The position numbers and the translations under genes were made by a program. Positions 41,662 through 50,976 of a DNA stretch of 60,072 nucleotides are shown one piece after another. Numbering within the stretch: position 1 is the first letter of the stretch; each line of letters starts with the position of its first letter. The stretch lies in contig NZ_JARSBP010000015.1 of NCBI RefSeq assembly GCF_029623955.1, forward strand, positions 1 to 60,072. The letters are read 5' to 3'. The stretch is from Mycobacterium sp. 236(2023) (GTDB lineage: Bacteria > Actinomycetota > Actinomycetes > Mycobacteriales > Mycobacteriaceae). Under the pieces are notes generated by a model. The model had not been told where the DNA came from. It saw only the letters and a program-made list of their open reading frames with translations, and ran no database searches.

Positions 41662-43302
41662 GTGGCACCCGATCAGTCGTGGTGGCAGACCGCCGTCGTC
41701 TACCAGGTCTACATCCGCAGCTTCGCCGACGGCAACGGCGACGGCATCGGCGACATCGAGGGCCTGCGGGCGAAGTTGCCCTACCTCGGCACGCTCGGTG
41801 TCGACGCCATCTGGATCAACCCCTGGTACCCGTCGCCGATGGCCGACGCCGGCTACGACGTCTCCGATTACCGCGACATCGAGCCGACCTACGGAACCCT
41901 CGACGAAGCTCAGGAGCTGATCGCCGAGGCACATGATCTCGGCATCCGGGTGATCCTCGACATCGTCCCGAACCACACATCCGACCAGCACGCGTGGTTC
42001 CGCGCGGCCCTGGCCGACGAGCCGGGCGCGCGCGAGCGCTTCCACTTCAAGGAGGGCCGCGGCGACGGAGGTTCAGAGCCACCGAACAACTGGCGCAGCA
42101 TCTTCGGCGGCCCGGCCTGGACCCGTGTGGCCGACGGCAGCTGGTATCTCCACCTGTTTGCCCCCGAACAACCCGACCTGAATTGGGAGCATCCCGAGGT
42201 GGTCGCTGAGTTCGAGGACGTCCTGGCGTTCTGGTTCGATCGCGGAGTCGACGGCTTCCGCATCGACGTCGCGCACGGTCTGGTCAAGGTCGAGGGACTG
42301 CCCGACGGCGTCGATCCCGCTGTCGACGCGGCACCTCACTCGATGCTGGTGTTCGGTGACCGGCACCCTGCTTGGGATCAGGACGGGGTGCACGAGGTCT
42401 ACCGCGGCTGGCGCGCGGTCGCCGATCGCTACGCGCCCGAACGTATCTTCATCGCCGAGGCGTGGGTGAGCAGCAACGAGCGGCTGGCGCGCTATCTGCG
42501 TGCTGACGAACTGCACACCGCGTTCCAGTTCGACTTCCTCCGGTCGCCGTGGCGCGCCGAGAAGCTGCGTGAGGTCATCGACGACGCCATCGCGTCCGCC
42601 GCATCGGTCGGAGCCCCGCCGACGTGGGTGCTGTCCAACCACGATGTGACACGCACGGTCACGCGCTTCTCCCGCTCGCAGCCCGACAAACTCATCGAGA
42701 CCGATTGGGAGCGCAAGCGGTGGTCCGGTGAAGAGCCTGACTACGTACTCGGTCGCACGCGCGCCCGCGCTGCGGCGCTAATTCAGTTGGCACTGCCCGG
42801 CACCGCCTACATATACCAGGGGGAGGAACTGGCGCTCGAGGAGATCGAGGACCTGCCCGCCGAAGCACGCCAGGACCCCACCTGGGTTCAGTCAGGGTTC
42901 ACCGACGTCGGCCGAGACGGCTGCCGAATCCCGTTGCCCTGGACTGAGACTGCTCCGCCCTACGGGTTCGCGGCTGACCCCGCGGCGGTCACGTGGCTGC
43001 CGCAGCCCGACCACTGGGCCGAGCACAGCGTCGAGGCGCAGGATCGCGACTCCGCCTCGACGTTGAACCTCTACCGCGACGCGCTGAGGTTGCGCCCTTC
43101 GCTGTGGCGTGACGGCGGCGACCTCAAGTGGCTCGAGGCCCCCACCGGAGCTGTGGCGTTCGAGCGTGGGGGAGCGCAGTGCTGGGTGAACACCGGCAAG
43201 GAGAGCATCAGCTTGCCGCAGGGCGCGACCGTCGTGCTGTCGTCGGGTCCGAGTTCTGACGCGCAACTGCCACCGGACACCACGGTCTGGCTGCAGACAT
43301 AG
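41662..43302 (+). CDS. GH13 alpha-glucosidase (oligo-1,6-glucosidase-like)
   Basis: The protein has 546 aa. The catalytic triad of GH13 is visible: nucleophile Asp202 in DGFRIDVAHG, acid Glu266 in FIAEAWV and Asp328 in LSNHDVTR. The N-terminal WWQTAVVYQVYIRSFADGNGD is the usual start of alpha-glucosidases and trehalose/isomaltose-type hydrolases. There is no signal peptide, so it acts on sugar taken in by the ABC system. The GTG at 41662 has GAGGAG upstream. Confidence 0.92.
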   Translation: MAPDQSWWQTAVVYQVYIRSFADGNGDGIGDIEGLRAKLPYLGTLGVDAIWINPWYPSPMADAGYDVSDYRDIEPTYGTLDEAQELIAEAHDLGIRVILDIVPNHTSDQHAWFRAALADEPGARERFHFKEGRGDGGSEPPNNWRSIFGGPAWTRVADGSWYLHLFAPEQPDLNWEHPEVVAEFEDVLAFWFDRGVDGFRIDVAHGLVKVEGLPDGVDPAVDAAPHSMLVFGDRHPAWDQDGVHEVYRGWRAVADRYAPERIFIAEAWVSSNERLARYLRADELHTAFQFDFLRSPWRAEKLREVIDDAIASAASVGAPPTWVLSNHDVTRTVTRFSRSQPDKLIETDWERKRWSGEEPDYVLGRTRARAAALIQLALPGTAYIYQGEELALEEIEDLPAEARQDPTWVQSGFTDVGRDGCRIPLPWTETAPPYGFAADPAAVTWLPQPDHWAEHSVEAQDRDSASTLNLYRDALRLRPSLWRDGGDLKWLEAPTGAVAFERGGAQCWVNTGKESISLPQGATVVLSSGPSSDAQLPPDTTVWLQT

Positions 43303-43316
43303 AGGTCTTTGTGCCC
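43303..43316 (+). promoter_or_regulatory. DosR-box-like site AGGTCTTTGTGCCC
   Basis: It matches the DosR-box form GGGACTTTCGGCCC at 10 of 14 positions and lies 35 bp before the Acg-like gene at 43352. Confidence 0.45.
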
Positions 43317-43351
43317 TCTACACGGCCCTGCTCGAGGCGCAGCCTGGAGGC

Positions 43352-44344
43352 ATGAACGGTCACTTTCCCGACATCGAGACGCTGAGGTCGGCACTGTCGC
43401 TGGCAAATCGTGCGCCGTCGGTGCACAACTCGCAGCCGTGGCAGTGGCGGTTGGGTGACGCGAGTGTCCATCTGTACGCCAATTCGAGCTTGCTGCTGCC
43501 GCATACCGATCCTGACGCCCGCGATCTGATGCTCAGCTGCGGGGCGGTGCTGAACCACTGCGTCGTGGCGCTGGCCGCACTCGGCTGGCAGGCGAAGGTG
43601 CACCGACTCCCCAACCCCGCGGAACCGGATCACCTGGCCGCGCTGGAGCTGCACCGCTATCCTGCCGCGGAGCTGGATGTCACGCTGGCCGCGGCGATTC
43701 CGCGCCGCCGCACCGACCGCAGGCACTTCAGCTCGTGGCCGGTGCCGCGCGGCGACATCGCGCTGATGGGTGCCAGGGCGGCGCGCGCCGGCGTGACGCT
43801 GCGCCGCGTGGACGACCTCGCGGGTCTCAAGAGGCTGGTCAACGCGGCCGCGTACGCGCATCGATCGGATCAGGGCTACCTCGTCGAACTCGCCACGTGG
43901 AGCGGTCGGTATGCCTCCACGGCGGGCGTCCCGGCCAGGAATGTGCCCGGACCCGACACGACGGGTCCGATTCCGTTGCGCGCGTTCGCCGGTGGCGTTC
44001 TCGCTCAGACGCCGAACACCGCATCCGCCGACGACAATGCCGGCATGCTGGCGCTGGGCACCGTCGGTGACGATCCCCTGTCGTGGCTGCGTGCGGGGGA
44101 GGCGACGAGCATCGTGCTGCTGACGGCCACAGCGCTGGGGCTCGCCAGCTGTCCCGTCACCGAACCGCTGGAGATCGCCGAGACCCGGGAAGCCGTGCGC
44201 CGCGACGTGTTCGGTTCCGACGGACATCCCCAGATGCTCCTGCGGATCGGCTGGGCGCCCGTCAACGCCGACCCGCTGCCGTCCACGCCGCGCCGTGAAC
44301 TAGCTGAAGTCGTTGCCCGCCTTGATGGTTCACCTCTGGACTGA
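43352..44344 (+). CDS. Acg-family nitroreductase-like FMN-binding protein (copy 1)
   Basis: The protein has 330 aa. The Acg (Rv2032) family hallmarks are present: ANRAPSVHNSQPWQWRLGD (about residues 17-35), DARDLMLSCGAVLNHCVVAL, and RRRTDRRHFSSWPVP in the centre. The family looks like two fused nitroreductase halves. Members bind FMN but often lack classic activity and belong to the DosR dormancy regulon in M. tuberculosis. It is convergent with dosR (5 bp gap). A DosR-box-like site lies upstream. A second member is encoded at 45870. Confidence 0.88.
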   Translation: MNGHFPDIETLRSALSLANRAPSVHNSQPWQWRLGDASVHLYANSSLLLPHTDPDARDLMLSCGAVLNHCVVALAALGWQAKVHRLPNPAEPDHLAALELHRYPAAELDVTLAAAIPRRRTDRRHFSSWPVPRGDIALMGARAARAGVTLRRVDDLAGLKRLVNAAAYAHRSDQGYLVELATWSGRYASTAGVPARNVPGPDTTGPIPLRAFAGGVLAQTPNTASADDNAGMLALGTVGDDPLSWLRAGEATSIVLLTATALGLASCPVTEPLEIAETREAVRRDVFGSDGHPQMLLRIGWAPVNADPLPSTPRRELAEVVARLDGSPLD

Positions 44345-44349
44345 CGAGC

Positions 44350-45000
44350 TCAACCCTGACCCGGCGGGTGTTTCCTGTCCAGCTTCGAGACGAACACCGC
44401 CGCCTGGGTGCGACGCTCCATGCCGAGCTTGGCCAGCAGCCGCGAGACGTAGTTCTTCACCGTCTTCTCGGCGAGGAACATGCGTGCAGCGATCTGCTTG
44501 TTGGTCAGCCCTTCACCGAGCAGGTCCAGCAGCACCCGTTCCTGATCGGTCAGGCCGGACAGCGGGTCCGATCGCTGCCCTTCGCCGCGCAGCTTGGCCA
44601 TCAGGGCCGCGGCGGCACGGTTGTCCAACAGCGAGCGTCCCGATCCGACTTCCTTGATGGCTCGGGCCAACTCCATGCCCTTGATGTCCTTGACCACGTA
44701 ACCGCTGGCGCCGGCGAGGATCGCATCGAGCATCGCCTCGTCGGACGTGAACGACGTCAGCATCAGGCACCGCAGATCGGGCATCCGGGAGAGCAGGTCG
44801 CGGCACAACTCGATGCCGTTGCCGTCGGGCAGTCGGACATCGAGCACCGCTACGTCGGGCGCCAGGGCCGGAATGCGCGCCAGCGCCTCGGCGACCGACC
44901 CCGCCTCACCGACGACGTCGAGATCGGTATCGGACCCGAGCAGGTCGATCAATCCCCGCCGGACCACTTCGTGATCGTCTACCAGGAAAACCTTGACCAT
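44350..45000 (-). CDS. dosR: Response regulator DosR/DevR
   Basis: The protein has 216 aa, near-identical in pattern to M. tuberculosis DosR (217 aa). The receiver domain has Asp8/Asp9, phospho-acceptor Asp54 in VLDVRLPDG, Thr82 and Lys104. The LuxR-type HTH reads LTNKQIAARMFLAEKTVKNY. It activates hypoxia/NO/CO response genes by binding DosR boxes. The ATG at 45000 (MVKVFLVDDHE) matches the known start; in-frame codons further upstream (to 45030) are not needed. It is last in an acg-usp-dosR run, 33 bp after the usp stop. Its likely kinase is divergent at 46928. Confidence 0.93.
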   Translation of the reverse strand: MVKVFLVDDHEVVRRGLIDLLGSDTDLDVVGEAGSVAEALARIPALAPDVAVLDVRLPDGNGIELCRDLLSRMPDLRCLMLTSFTSDEAMLDAILAGASGYVVKDIKGMELARAIKEVGSGRSLLDNRAAAALMAKLRGEGQRSDPLSGLTDQERVLLDLLGEGLTNKQIAARMFLAEKTVKNYVSRLLAKLGMERRTQAAVFVSKLDRKHPPGQG

Positions 45001-45033
45001 GTTGCGACGCATACCCCTACAGATCGGCACCGG

Positions 45034-45858
45034 TCACAGTGCGTTGTGCGGTTCACACACCAGTATCGAACAGTCGGTGTCGCGCAGTGCGGCGTTCCCG
45101 GGCGCTCCGACCAGAGAGGTCACCCCGCCCGGTCTGTCGCGGCCGGTGACGACGAGCTGGACTGATTCGCCGTGGTTCGCGAGATAGTCCATGGTGTCGC
45201 CGTGGTTGCCCACCGACGAGATGTCGAGATCCGGGTAGCAGTGCCGCCATTCGGCGAGCCGACGCTCCCACTGGGCGTTGATGTCCGAATGCGTCCGGGT
45301 GGGTGTCAGCACGCGCACGGGTGCGTGCCGCCGACGGGCCTCGTCGAGGCCGTGGTGAAGCACCGCGCTGCCTGCGACGTTGTCGGTGACCTCGATGACG
45401 ACGGCACGGTCGTGGCGGCGATGGGGCCGGTGCGTCCGCACGACGGCGACCGGGCAGTGCGCCGACGCCGACAGCGCGGCGGCGGTCGAGCCCATCGTGC
45501 CCCGGGCGGTGTGCCGGAAGCCGCGGGCGCCGATGCACAGCATCGCTGCCGACCTGGCCGCCTCCCGCAACGTCTGGACGGGGCGGCCCTGAAGGATCTC
45601 GACCTCGATGGCGACCGGGCGCTCGGTCGATTCGACCGCGCTCAGCGCGTAGCGGATGGCGGTGTCCGCTGTCGCGAGCTTGCGGGCCTGGTCTTGCGGG
45701 TCGACGGCATCCTGCTCTGCTGTGTCGATGACATACACCAGACGTAGCGGGATCCCGCGGTCCGTCGCCGCATCGATCGCCCACAGGGCGGCGTCGACCG
45801 CCGCTGGGGAACCGTCGATCCCGACGACGACGCTCCGGTTGGTAGATTTCTCGGACAT
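45034..45858 (-). CDS. Tandem-domain universal stress protein
   Basis: The protein has 274 aa with two USP domains. Domain 1 (about 8-145) starts VVVGIDGSPAAVDAALWAI and ends GARGFRHTARGTMGS, with the ATP-binding G-x2-G-x9-G-S pattern largely kept. Domain 2 (about 150-274) is more degenerate and ends VTGRDRPGG. It corresponds in place and size to the Rv3134c-type USP next to dosR. The ATG at 45858 follows AAGGGG at 8 nt; an ATG at 45873 overlapping the acg stop is less likely. Confidence 0.9.
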   Translation of the reverse strand: MSEKSTNRSVVVGIDGSPAAVDAALWAIDAATDRGIPLRLVYVIDTAEQDAVDPQDQARKLATADTAIRYALSAVESTERPVAIEVEILQGRPVQTLREAARSAAMLCIGARGFRHTARGTMGSTAAALSASAHCPVAVVRTHRPHRRHDRAVVIEVTDNVAGSAVLHHGLDEARRRHAPVRVLTPTRTHSDINAQWERRLAEWRHCYPDLDISSVGNHGDTMDYLANHGESVQLVVTGRDRPGGVTSLVGAPGNAALRDTDCSILVCEPHNAL

Positions 45859-45869
45859 GTTGCACCCCT

Positions 45870-46841
45870 TCATACTTCAAACACTTCATGAATGGGTCGC
45901 CGCGGCGTCGGTGGTGGCGGTGCGGTCAGTGCCGGTGCGACACCGACCCGAACCAGCGCCTGGGGGATGGCGGTGGTGCCGACGAGCGATGCGACGATGT
46001 CGCGCCCCGCGGGCACTTCGGTGACGTGCGTGACGGTGCAGGTGGCCATCCCCGCCAGTGTGGCGTTGAGAAGGACCTCCGACAGTGCTTCCCCGCAACG
46101 CAACACGCTCTCTCGGGAATCGTCATCGGTGGACAGCACGAGGATGGTGGCCTGATCCTCGGCGACCTCGCTGCGGCGTTCGGGCGCAGCGGTGACCGGG
46201 AACGTCCGCCCGACATCCACCCTGTCGCTTTCGGCGGCAGAAATGAGAGCGCTCCTCGGAATGCCGTCGCTGGCAATGAAATCTGCTGTCCACCAGTACA
46301 GTTCGGAGTGGTAGTCGAAGTCGTACAAGCGTGTCGCCTCCGACAGATGGGAGACCTCGGACAGCGCACTGCGTTGATCGTCGGCAACGATATCGATGCG
46401 TACCGGCCCGCGGCGGGCGCCCACCATGCCGCACAGTCCGTCGGCGTCGTGCGGTGGGGCCAGCGGCAGGCGGTCGCTGCGCCGCAACAGAACTGCGTCG
46501 GCACGCACCTTCTGCTGCGTGGTCACCTGGGGTGCGGCGGCGAAGTCGATGCCGGCGACGTGCAGCGGGTCGGCAGGGTCAGGCAGGCGGCGCACGATCG
46601 TGTCCCAGCCGGCTGCGGCCATGGCCACCCGGAAGTGGTCCAGCACGGCACCGCAACTGATCAGAGCTTCGCGGCCGGAACCGTCCGTCGCCCTGATCAT
46701 GCGGCGGGGGTCGGCGAACAGGTCGACACCGCTTTCGGTGGCCACCCAGCGCCAAGGCTGGCTGTTGTGCAGTGACGGTGCCCGGCACGCCACCTGGAGC
46801 GCGTCGACGATCGTCTCGGTCGGCACCCGCGTTGCTGGCAT
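45870..46841 (-). CDS. Acg-family nitroreductase-like FMN-binding protein (copy 2)
   Basis: The protein has 323 aa. It shares the family hallmarks with the gene at 43352: CRAPSLHNSQPWRWVATESG and GREALISCGAVLDHFRVAMA, with VLLRRSDRLPLAPP in the centre. The ATG at 46841 has GGAG about 8 nt upstream; the longer reading to 46913 would run through the DosR-box region. It is first in the acg-usp-dosR operon. A DosR-box-like site lies 54 bp upstream. Confidence 0.88.
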   Translation of the reverse strand: MPATRVPTETIVDALQVACRAPSLHNSQPWRWVATESGVDLFADPRRMIRATDGSGREALISCGAVLDHFRVAMAAAGWDTIVRRLPDPADPLHVAGIDFAAAPQVTTQQKVRADAVLLRRSDRLPLAPPHDADGLCGMVGARRGPVRIDIVADDQRSALSEVSHLSEATRLYDFDYHSELYWWTADFIASDGIPRSALISAAESDRVDVGRTFPVTAAPERRSEVAEDQATILVLSTDDDSRESVLRCGEALSEVLLNATLAGMATCTVTHVTEVPAGRDIVASLVGTTAIPQALVRVGVAPALTAPPPPTPRRPIHEVFEV

Positions 46842-46895
46842 CGTGATCTCCGTTCGGTTCACCACCAACACTGCTCGCCTGGCGGTCTGCCCGAC

Positions 46896-46910
46896 AGGGC
46901 CAATGGTCCT
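46896..46910. promoter_or_regulatory. DosR-box-like site in the acg / kinase divergent promoter
   Basis: Read towards the acg gene it is AGGACCATTGGCCCT, matching the DosR-box form GGGACTTTCGGCCC at 10 of 14 positions. It lies 54 bp before the acg start and 18 bp before the kinase start, so DosR could control both directions and thereby its own operon. Confidence 0.5.
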
Positions 46911-46927
46911 CACCTCCGGGGGCTGCC

Positions 46928-48655
46928 GTGGTGCACGATGGTGTCGTGGCTCAGATCGACGGACCCGACTTCGGCGACGGCGTGGTTCCGCTACGGACCA
47001 CGCTGTCTCAGCTGCGCCTGCGCGAACTGCTCAGCGAGGTGCAGGACCGGGTCGAGCAGATCATCAAGGGCCGGGACCGCCTCGACGGTCTGGTCGAGGC
47101 GATGCTCGTGGTCACCTCAGGGTTGGAACTCGACGACACCCTGCGCACAATCGTGCACACGGCGATCGATCTCGTCGACGCGAAATACGGCGCACTGGGT
47201 GTCCGGGGTACCGACGACGAGCTCGTCGAATTCGTCTACGAGGGCATCGATCAATCGACCAGGGAGTTGATCGGCCACCTACCCGAGGGCCGCGGTGTGC
47301 TCGGGGTGCTGATCGAAGACCCCAAACCCATTCGCCTCGAAGACATCTCACTGCACGCCGCATCGGTTGGCTTTCCGCCGAACCACCCGCCGATGCGCAC
47401 GTTCCTCGGGGTGCCGGTGCGCATCCGCGACGAGGTGTTCGGGAACCTGTACCTGACCGACAAGATCGGCGGGCAGCCGTTCAGCGAGGACGACGAGGTG
47501 CTCGTTCAGGCGCTGGCCGCCGCGGCGGGGATCGCGATCGACAACGCGCGCCTCTACGAGCAGTCGAGGGCCCGCCAGTCCTGGATCGCGGCGACCCGCG
47601 ACATCGGCACCGAGCTGCTCTCGGGAACCGATCCTGCCGGTGTGTTCCGCCTGGTCGCCGATGAGGCGCAGAAGCTCAGCGGCGCGGCCACCACGGTGGT
47701 CGCCATCGCCGACGATCCGGACAAGCCGGGTGCTGACGTCACCGAGCTGACGGTGATCGCCGCCGCCGGCCACGCGATCGACGCCACCTCCATCCCGATC
47801 ACGGGAACGGCGATCGGGGAGTCCTTTGCGCGTCGGGAGCCGGCCAAGTTCGCAGGCGGCCCCGATATCGGTGTGGGGTCCTCGTCGGGTCCGTCGCTGG
47901 TGCTGCCGTTGCGGGCTCCCGACGCCGTGCCAGGGGTGCTCATCGCGCTGAGAAGCGTTGGCGAACAACCCTTTCGAGAGGGCGAGCTCGACATGATGGC
48001 GGCCTTCGCCGATCAGGCCGCCCTGGCCTGGCAGCTGGCCAGCACACAACACCGGATGCGGGAACTGAGCATCCTGACCGACCGGGACCGTATCGCCCGC
48101 GATCTGCACGACCACGTCATCCAGCGACTCTTCGCTGTGGGGCTCTCACTACAGGGAACGCTGGCCAGGGCGACGTCCGAAGAAGTGCAACAACGCCTTT
48201 CGGGCAGTGTGGACGATCTGCAGGAAGTCATCCAGGAGATCAGGACGACGATCTTCGATCTGCACGGCGGGGCGTCGGGCATCACCCGGTTGCGGCAGCG
48301 CATCGACGAAGCGGTCACGGCGTTCCCGGGTTCGGGGGTGCGAACGTCGGTCCAGTACCTGGGTCCGCTGTCGGTCGTCGACGCGGCGCTCGCCGACCAC
48401 GCCGAGGCCGTGGTGCGAGAAGCGGTCAGTAATGCGGTTCGCCATTCTGGTGCCACCGCGCTGTCGGTCACGGTGAGCGTTGACGACGATCTGTCGATCG
48501 AGGTGACCGACAACGGCCGGGGGATCGCCGACAATGTGACGGGAAGCGGATTGTCGAACCTGGCACGTCGCGCCGCCGATGTCGGCGGCGCGTTCGACGT
48601 CCACCGTGTTGCGGGCGGCGGAACTACGCTGACGTGGCGCGCGCCGCTGCCGTGA
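46928..48655 (+). CDS. DosS/DosT-like GAF sensor histidine kinase
   Basis: The protein has 575 aa. Two GAF domains (about 55-200 and 220-370) are followed by a HisKA_3 dimerisation domain with DRIARDLHDHVIQRLF (His394) and an HATPase domain with NAVRHSG and DNGRGI. The haem-ligand His of DosS (His149 in PPYHPPMR) is kept here as His153 in PPNHPPMRTFLGVPV, and the Tyr of LYLTDK is kept. It should sense O2, NO or CO and phosphorylate DosR. Possible GTG starts are 46928, 46931 and 46946. It is divergent from acg-usp-dosR. Confidence 0.9.
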   Translation: MVHDGVVAQIDGPDFGDGVVPLRTTLSQLRLRELLSEVQDRVEQIIKGRDRLDGLVEAMLVVTSGLELDDTLRTIVHTAIDLVDAKYGALGVRGTDDELVEFVYEGIDQSTRELIGHLPEGRGVLGVLIEDPKPIRLEDISLHAASVGFPPNHPPMRTFLGVPVRIRDEVFGNLYLTDKIGGQPFSEDDEVLVQALAAAAGIAIDNARLYEQSRARQSWIAATRDIGTELLSGTDPAGVFRLVADEAQKLSGAATTVVAIADDPDKPGADVTELTVIAAAGHAIDATSIPITGTAIGESFARREPAKFAGGPDIGVGSSSGPSLVLPLRAPDAVPGVLIALRSVGEQPFREGELDMMAAFADQAALAWQLASTQHRMRELSILTDRDRIARDLHDHVIQRLFAVGLSLQGTLARATSEEVQQRLSGSVDDLQEVIQEIRTTIFDLHGGASGITRLRQRIDEAVTAFPGSGVRTSVQYLGPLSVVDAALADHAEAVVREAVSNAVRHSGATALSVTVSVDDDLSIEVTDNGRGIADNVTGSGLSNLARRAADVGGAFDVHRVAGGGTTLTWRAPLP

Positions 48656-48659
48656 CCGC

Positions 48660-49385
48660 TCAGCCGGCCTCGCCATTCGGTGAAGTTGCCGTGGCGACCA
48701 AGTCCGTGGCGACCTGGATCAACGGGACGTTGGAGTCCTGAGAAAGCTTGCGCAGCAGTTCGAATGCCTGGACGGCGTCGACCCGATAGCGCTCCATGAT
48801 CATGCCCTTGGCCTGACCGATGACGTCTCGGCTCGCCAGAGCCTTCTGGAACTGGGATTCACGACGGGCCGAATTCCAGGCGACCGACGAATGGGCGGCG
48901 AAGATCAGTCCGAGGGTTCGCGACTCGTCACCGAAGGCGTTGGGCTCCTCGGCGTACACATTGAGCGCGCCGAGACTCTCGTCGGCGATGAACAACTGGA
49001 AGGCCATGATCGACCGGATGGGGGTCTCCGCCAGCGCGTCCCGGCGATAGTTGGGGAACCGGTCGTCGGTCTCCAGATCGCGGACGTGGACGGTCTTCTC
49101 TTCCCACGCCGCCGTGAGGCAGGGGCCTTCGAGATAGCGCTGCTGGATCTTGTCGAGAAGCAGCGGCCAATGGTGCGTCGTTGCAGGGGTTTCGACATGT
49201 TTTGCGTTGCGGGTCAGCGTAATTCCTGCATACAGCGCACCGGGAATCTCAGCGGCTGCATGTTCGGCCAGCTCGGCCACCACGGTGTCGGCGTCGGTGG
49301 CAGGCCTGTTGTGCAGACCCTGGACCAACTCGGCCACCCGAAGATGTGCGGCCTCCACATCGGCTGTATCGCTCACCGTCACCAT
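48660..49385 (-). CDS. GAF and ANTAR domain protein
   Basis: The protein has 241 aa. A GAF domain (about 45-160) contains WPLLLDKIQQRYLEGPCLTA and FADESLGALNVYAEE-type sequence (FIADESLGALNVYAEE). A C-terminal ANTAR RNA-binding domain (about 175-230) starts ALASRDVIGQAKGMIMERYR. ANTAR proteins bind paired RNA hairpins to stop transcription termination. The GAF domain probably senses a small ligand. It is convergent with the kinase (4 bp gap). Its RNA targets are unknown. Confidence 0.9.
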   Translation of the reverse strand: MVTVSDTADVEAAHLRVAELVQGLHNRPATDADTVVAELAEHAAAEIPGALYAGITLTRNAKHVETPATTHHWPLLLDKIQQRYLEGPCLTAAWEEKTVHVRDLETDDRFPNYRRDALAETPIRSIMAFQLFIADESLGALNVYAEEPNAFGDESRTLGLIFAAHSSVAWNSARRESQFQKALASRDVIGQAKGMIMERYRVDAVQAFELLRKLSQDSNVPLIQVATDLVATATSPNGEAG

Positions 49386-49568
49386 CCGAAATTCGCGTCA
49401 ATAAGGTATTCAAGGCTACCGCTGACCGACGCCCACGTCGCATGCATGGCTCAATGTCGCGGTGTGCCAGTTTGTGGGGCCCAGCAGTGGACGAGCAGGT
49501 CCTCTCGGAGGCGTCCGCGCTCATCCCTCGACCGCAGGACGGATTCACAGCGAACTCGCCGCCGACCG

Positions 49569-50066
49569 CTAGAGGGCCCGCAGGTATCGATCGGTGATCA
49601 ACCGCTGCACCGCCGACGTCAGCGGCGACCCCAGCCGGCTCCACCAGGTGGCGTGCCGCGAGAATGCCGCGACTTCGGCGTGCACGTCTTCGGTCACTGG
49701 GTCGTACCGGACGAGGAAGAGTTCCTCGCCCCGCTCCGCATGCCCGGGCAGGGTGCCGTAGGCGAAGCCGCGACGATCCGGTTCGTCGACGACGTACACG
49801 ACGCGGCACGGGGCGACCACAGGTCCGAGATGCACCAACACCTCAGCGCCGATGGCAGCGACCGGCGCGGTCGCCTCCACCCGCAGACCCGCGCCGCGCA
49901 GCATGCCCCAGCGCATCCCTTCGGTGGCAGCTTGCTCGAAACGTTCACGGCCACGCCCGATCACCGCAGATTTCCGGATGTGGTGGTAGCCGGTGGGCAT
50001 CGCACCCGCGGTTGCGCCCACCTCCGAGTACGTCAGCGCCCTCCCGGCGAGGTCGGTCAACTTCAC
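49569..50066 (-). CDS. DUF1990-family protein
   Basis: The protein has 165 aa. It starts VKLTDLAGRALTYSEVGATA and contains GYHHIRKSAVIGRGRERFEQ, with FAYGTLPGHAERGEELFLV near residues 105-123, all typical of DUF1990. The function is unknown. GTG at 50066 is used; the longer in-frame reading to 50270 would overlap the divergent aldo/keto reductase. Confidence 0.8.
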   Translation of the reverse strand: MKLTDLAGRALTYSEVGATAGAMPTGYHHIRKSAVIGRGRERFEQAATEGMRWGMLRGAGLRVEATAPVAAIGAEVLVHLGPVVAPCRVVYVVDEPDRRGFAYGTLPGHAERGEELFLVRYDPVTEDVHAEVAAFSRHATWWSRLGSPLTSAVQRLITDRYLRAL

Positions 50067-50103
50067 GCTGTCAGCTTGACACCGCCGGCGTACCGTCGGT
50101 GCC

Positions 50104-50955
50104 GTGACCTCTCCCACCTTCGCCCTCGGCGGCGACCTCACCGTCAACCGGCTCGGTTTCGGCGCGATGCGCATCACGGGCAAGGGTGTGTGGGGACCGC
50201 CCGCCGACCGCGACGAATGCCTCCGGGTGCTGCGCCGCGCCGTCGAACTCGGCGTCGACTTCATCGACACCGCAGACTCCTACGGGCCGTACGTGTCCGA
50301 AGAGCTGATCCGGGAGGCGCTGCACCCGTACGACGGCGTCGTCGTCGCGACGAAGGCGGGTCTGCTGCGCACCGGTCCCGACGACTGGACGCCGCTCGGG
50401 TTCCCCGCCTACCTGCGCCAGGAATGCGAGATGAGCCTGCGACGACTCGGCGTCGACACCATCGACCTGTTCCAGCTCCACCGCATCGATCCGAAGTTCC
50501 CCGCCGAGGATCAGATCGGTGAGCTCGCGGCGCTGCAGCAGGAAGGGAAGATCCGGCACATCGGCCTGTCGGAGGTGACGGCCGAGCAGCTCACCGCAGC
50601 GCGCACGACGGCCACGATCGTCTCCGTGCAGAACATGTACAACCTCACGATGCGCGCCGCAGAACCGGTTCTCGACGTCTGCGAAGCCGACGGCATCGCC
50701 TTCATCCCGTGGTTCCCGCTGGCCGCAGGACCGCTGGCCGCGGCCGACGGCCCGCTCCAGCGCATCGCCGCCGACCACGACGCCAGCCCCTCCCAGCTGG
50801 CGCTGGCCTGGTTGCTCAAGCGGTCACCGGTGATGCTTCCCATTCCCGGCACGTCGAAGGTCGCACACCTGGAGGAGAACGTGGCCGCATCCCGGATCGA
50901 GCTCACCGACGCGGAGTTCGAGACGCTGAGCAAAGCCGGTTCCACCCAGGGGTGA
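50104..50955 (+). CDS. Aldo/keto reductase
   Basis: The protein has 283 aa with a TIM-barrel AKR pattern: LGFGAMRITG, catalytic Asp/Tyr in FIDTADSYGPYVSEELI, Lys in VVVATKAG, His in LFQLHRIDP and the NADPH-binding end IPGTSKVAHLEENV. The substrate is unknown. The GTG start leaves a short divergent gap from the DUF1990 gene. It is followed 21 bp later by a thioesterase. Confidence 0.9.
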   Translation: MTSPTFALGGDLTVNRLGFGAMRITGKGVWGPPADRDECLRVLRRAVELGVDFIDTADSYGPYVSEELIREALHPYDGVVVATKAGLLRTGPDDWTPLGFPAYLRQECEMSLRRLGVDTIDLFQLHRIDPKFPAEDQIGELAALQQEGKIRHIGLSEVTAEQLTAARTTATIVSVQNMYNLTMRAAEPVLDVCEADGIAFIPWFPLAAGPLAAADGPLQRIAADHDASPSQLALAWLLKRSPVMLPIPGTSKVAHLEENVAASRIELTDAEFETLSKAGSTQG

Positions 50956-50976
50956 CGTAACCAATACGGTGGGCTG

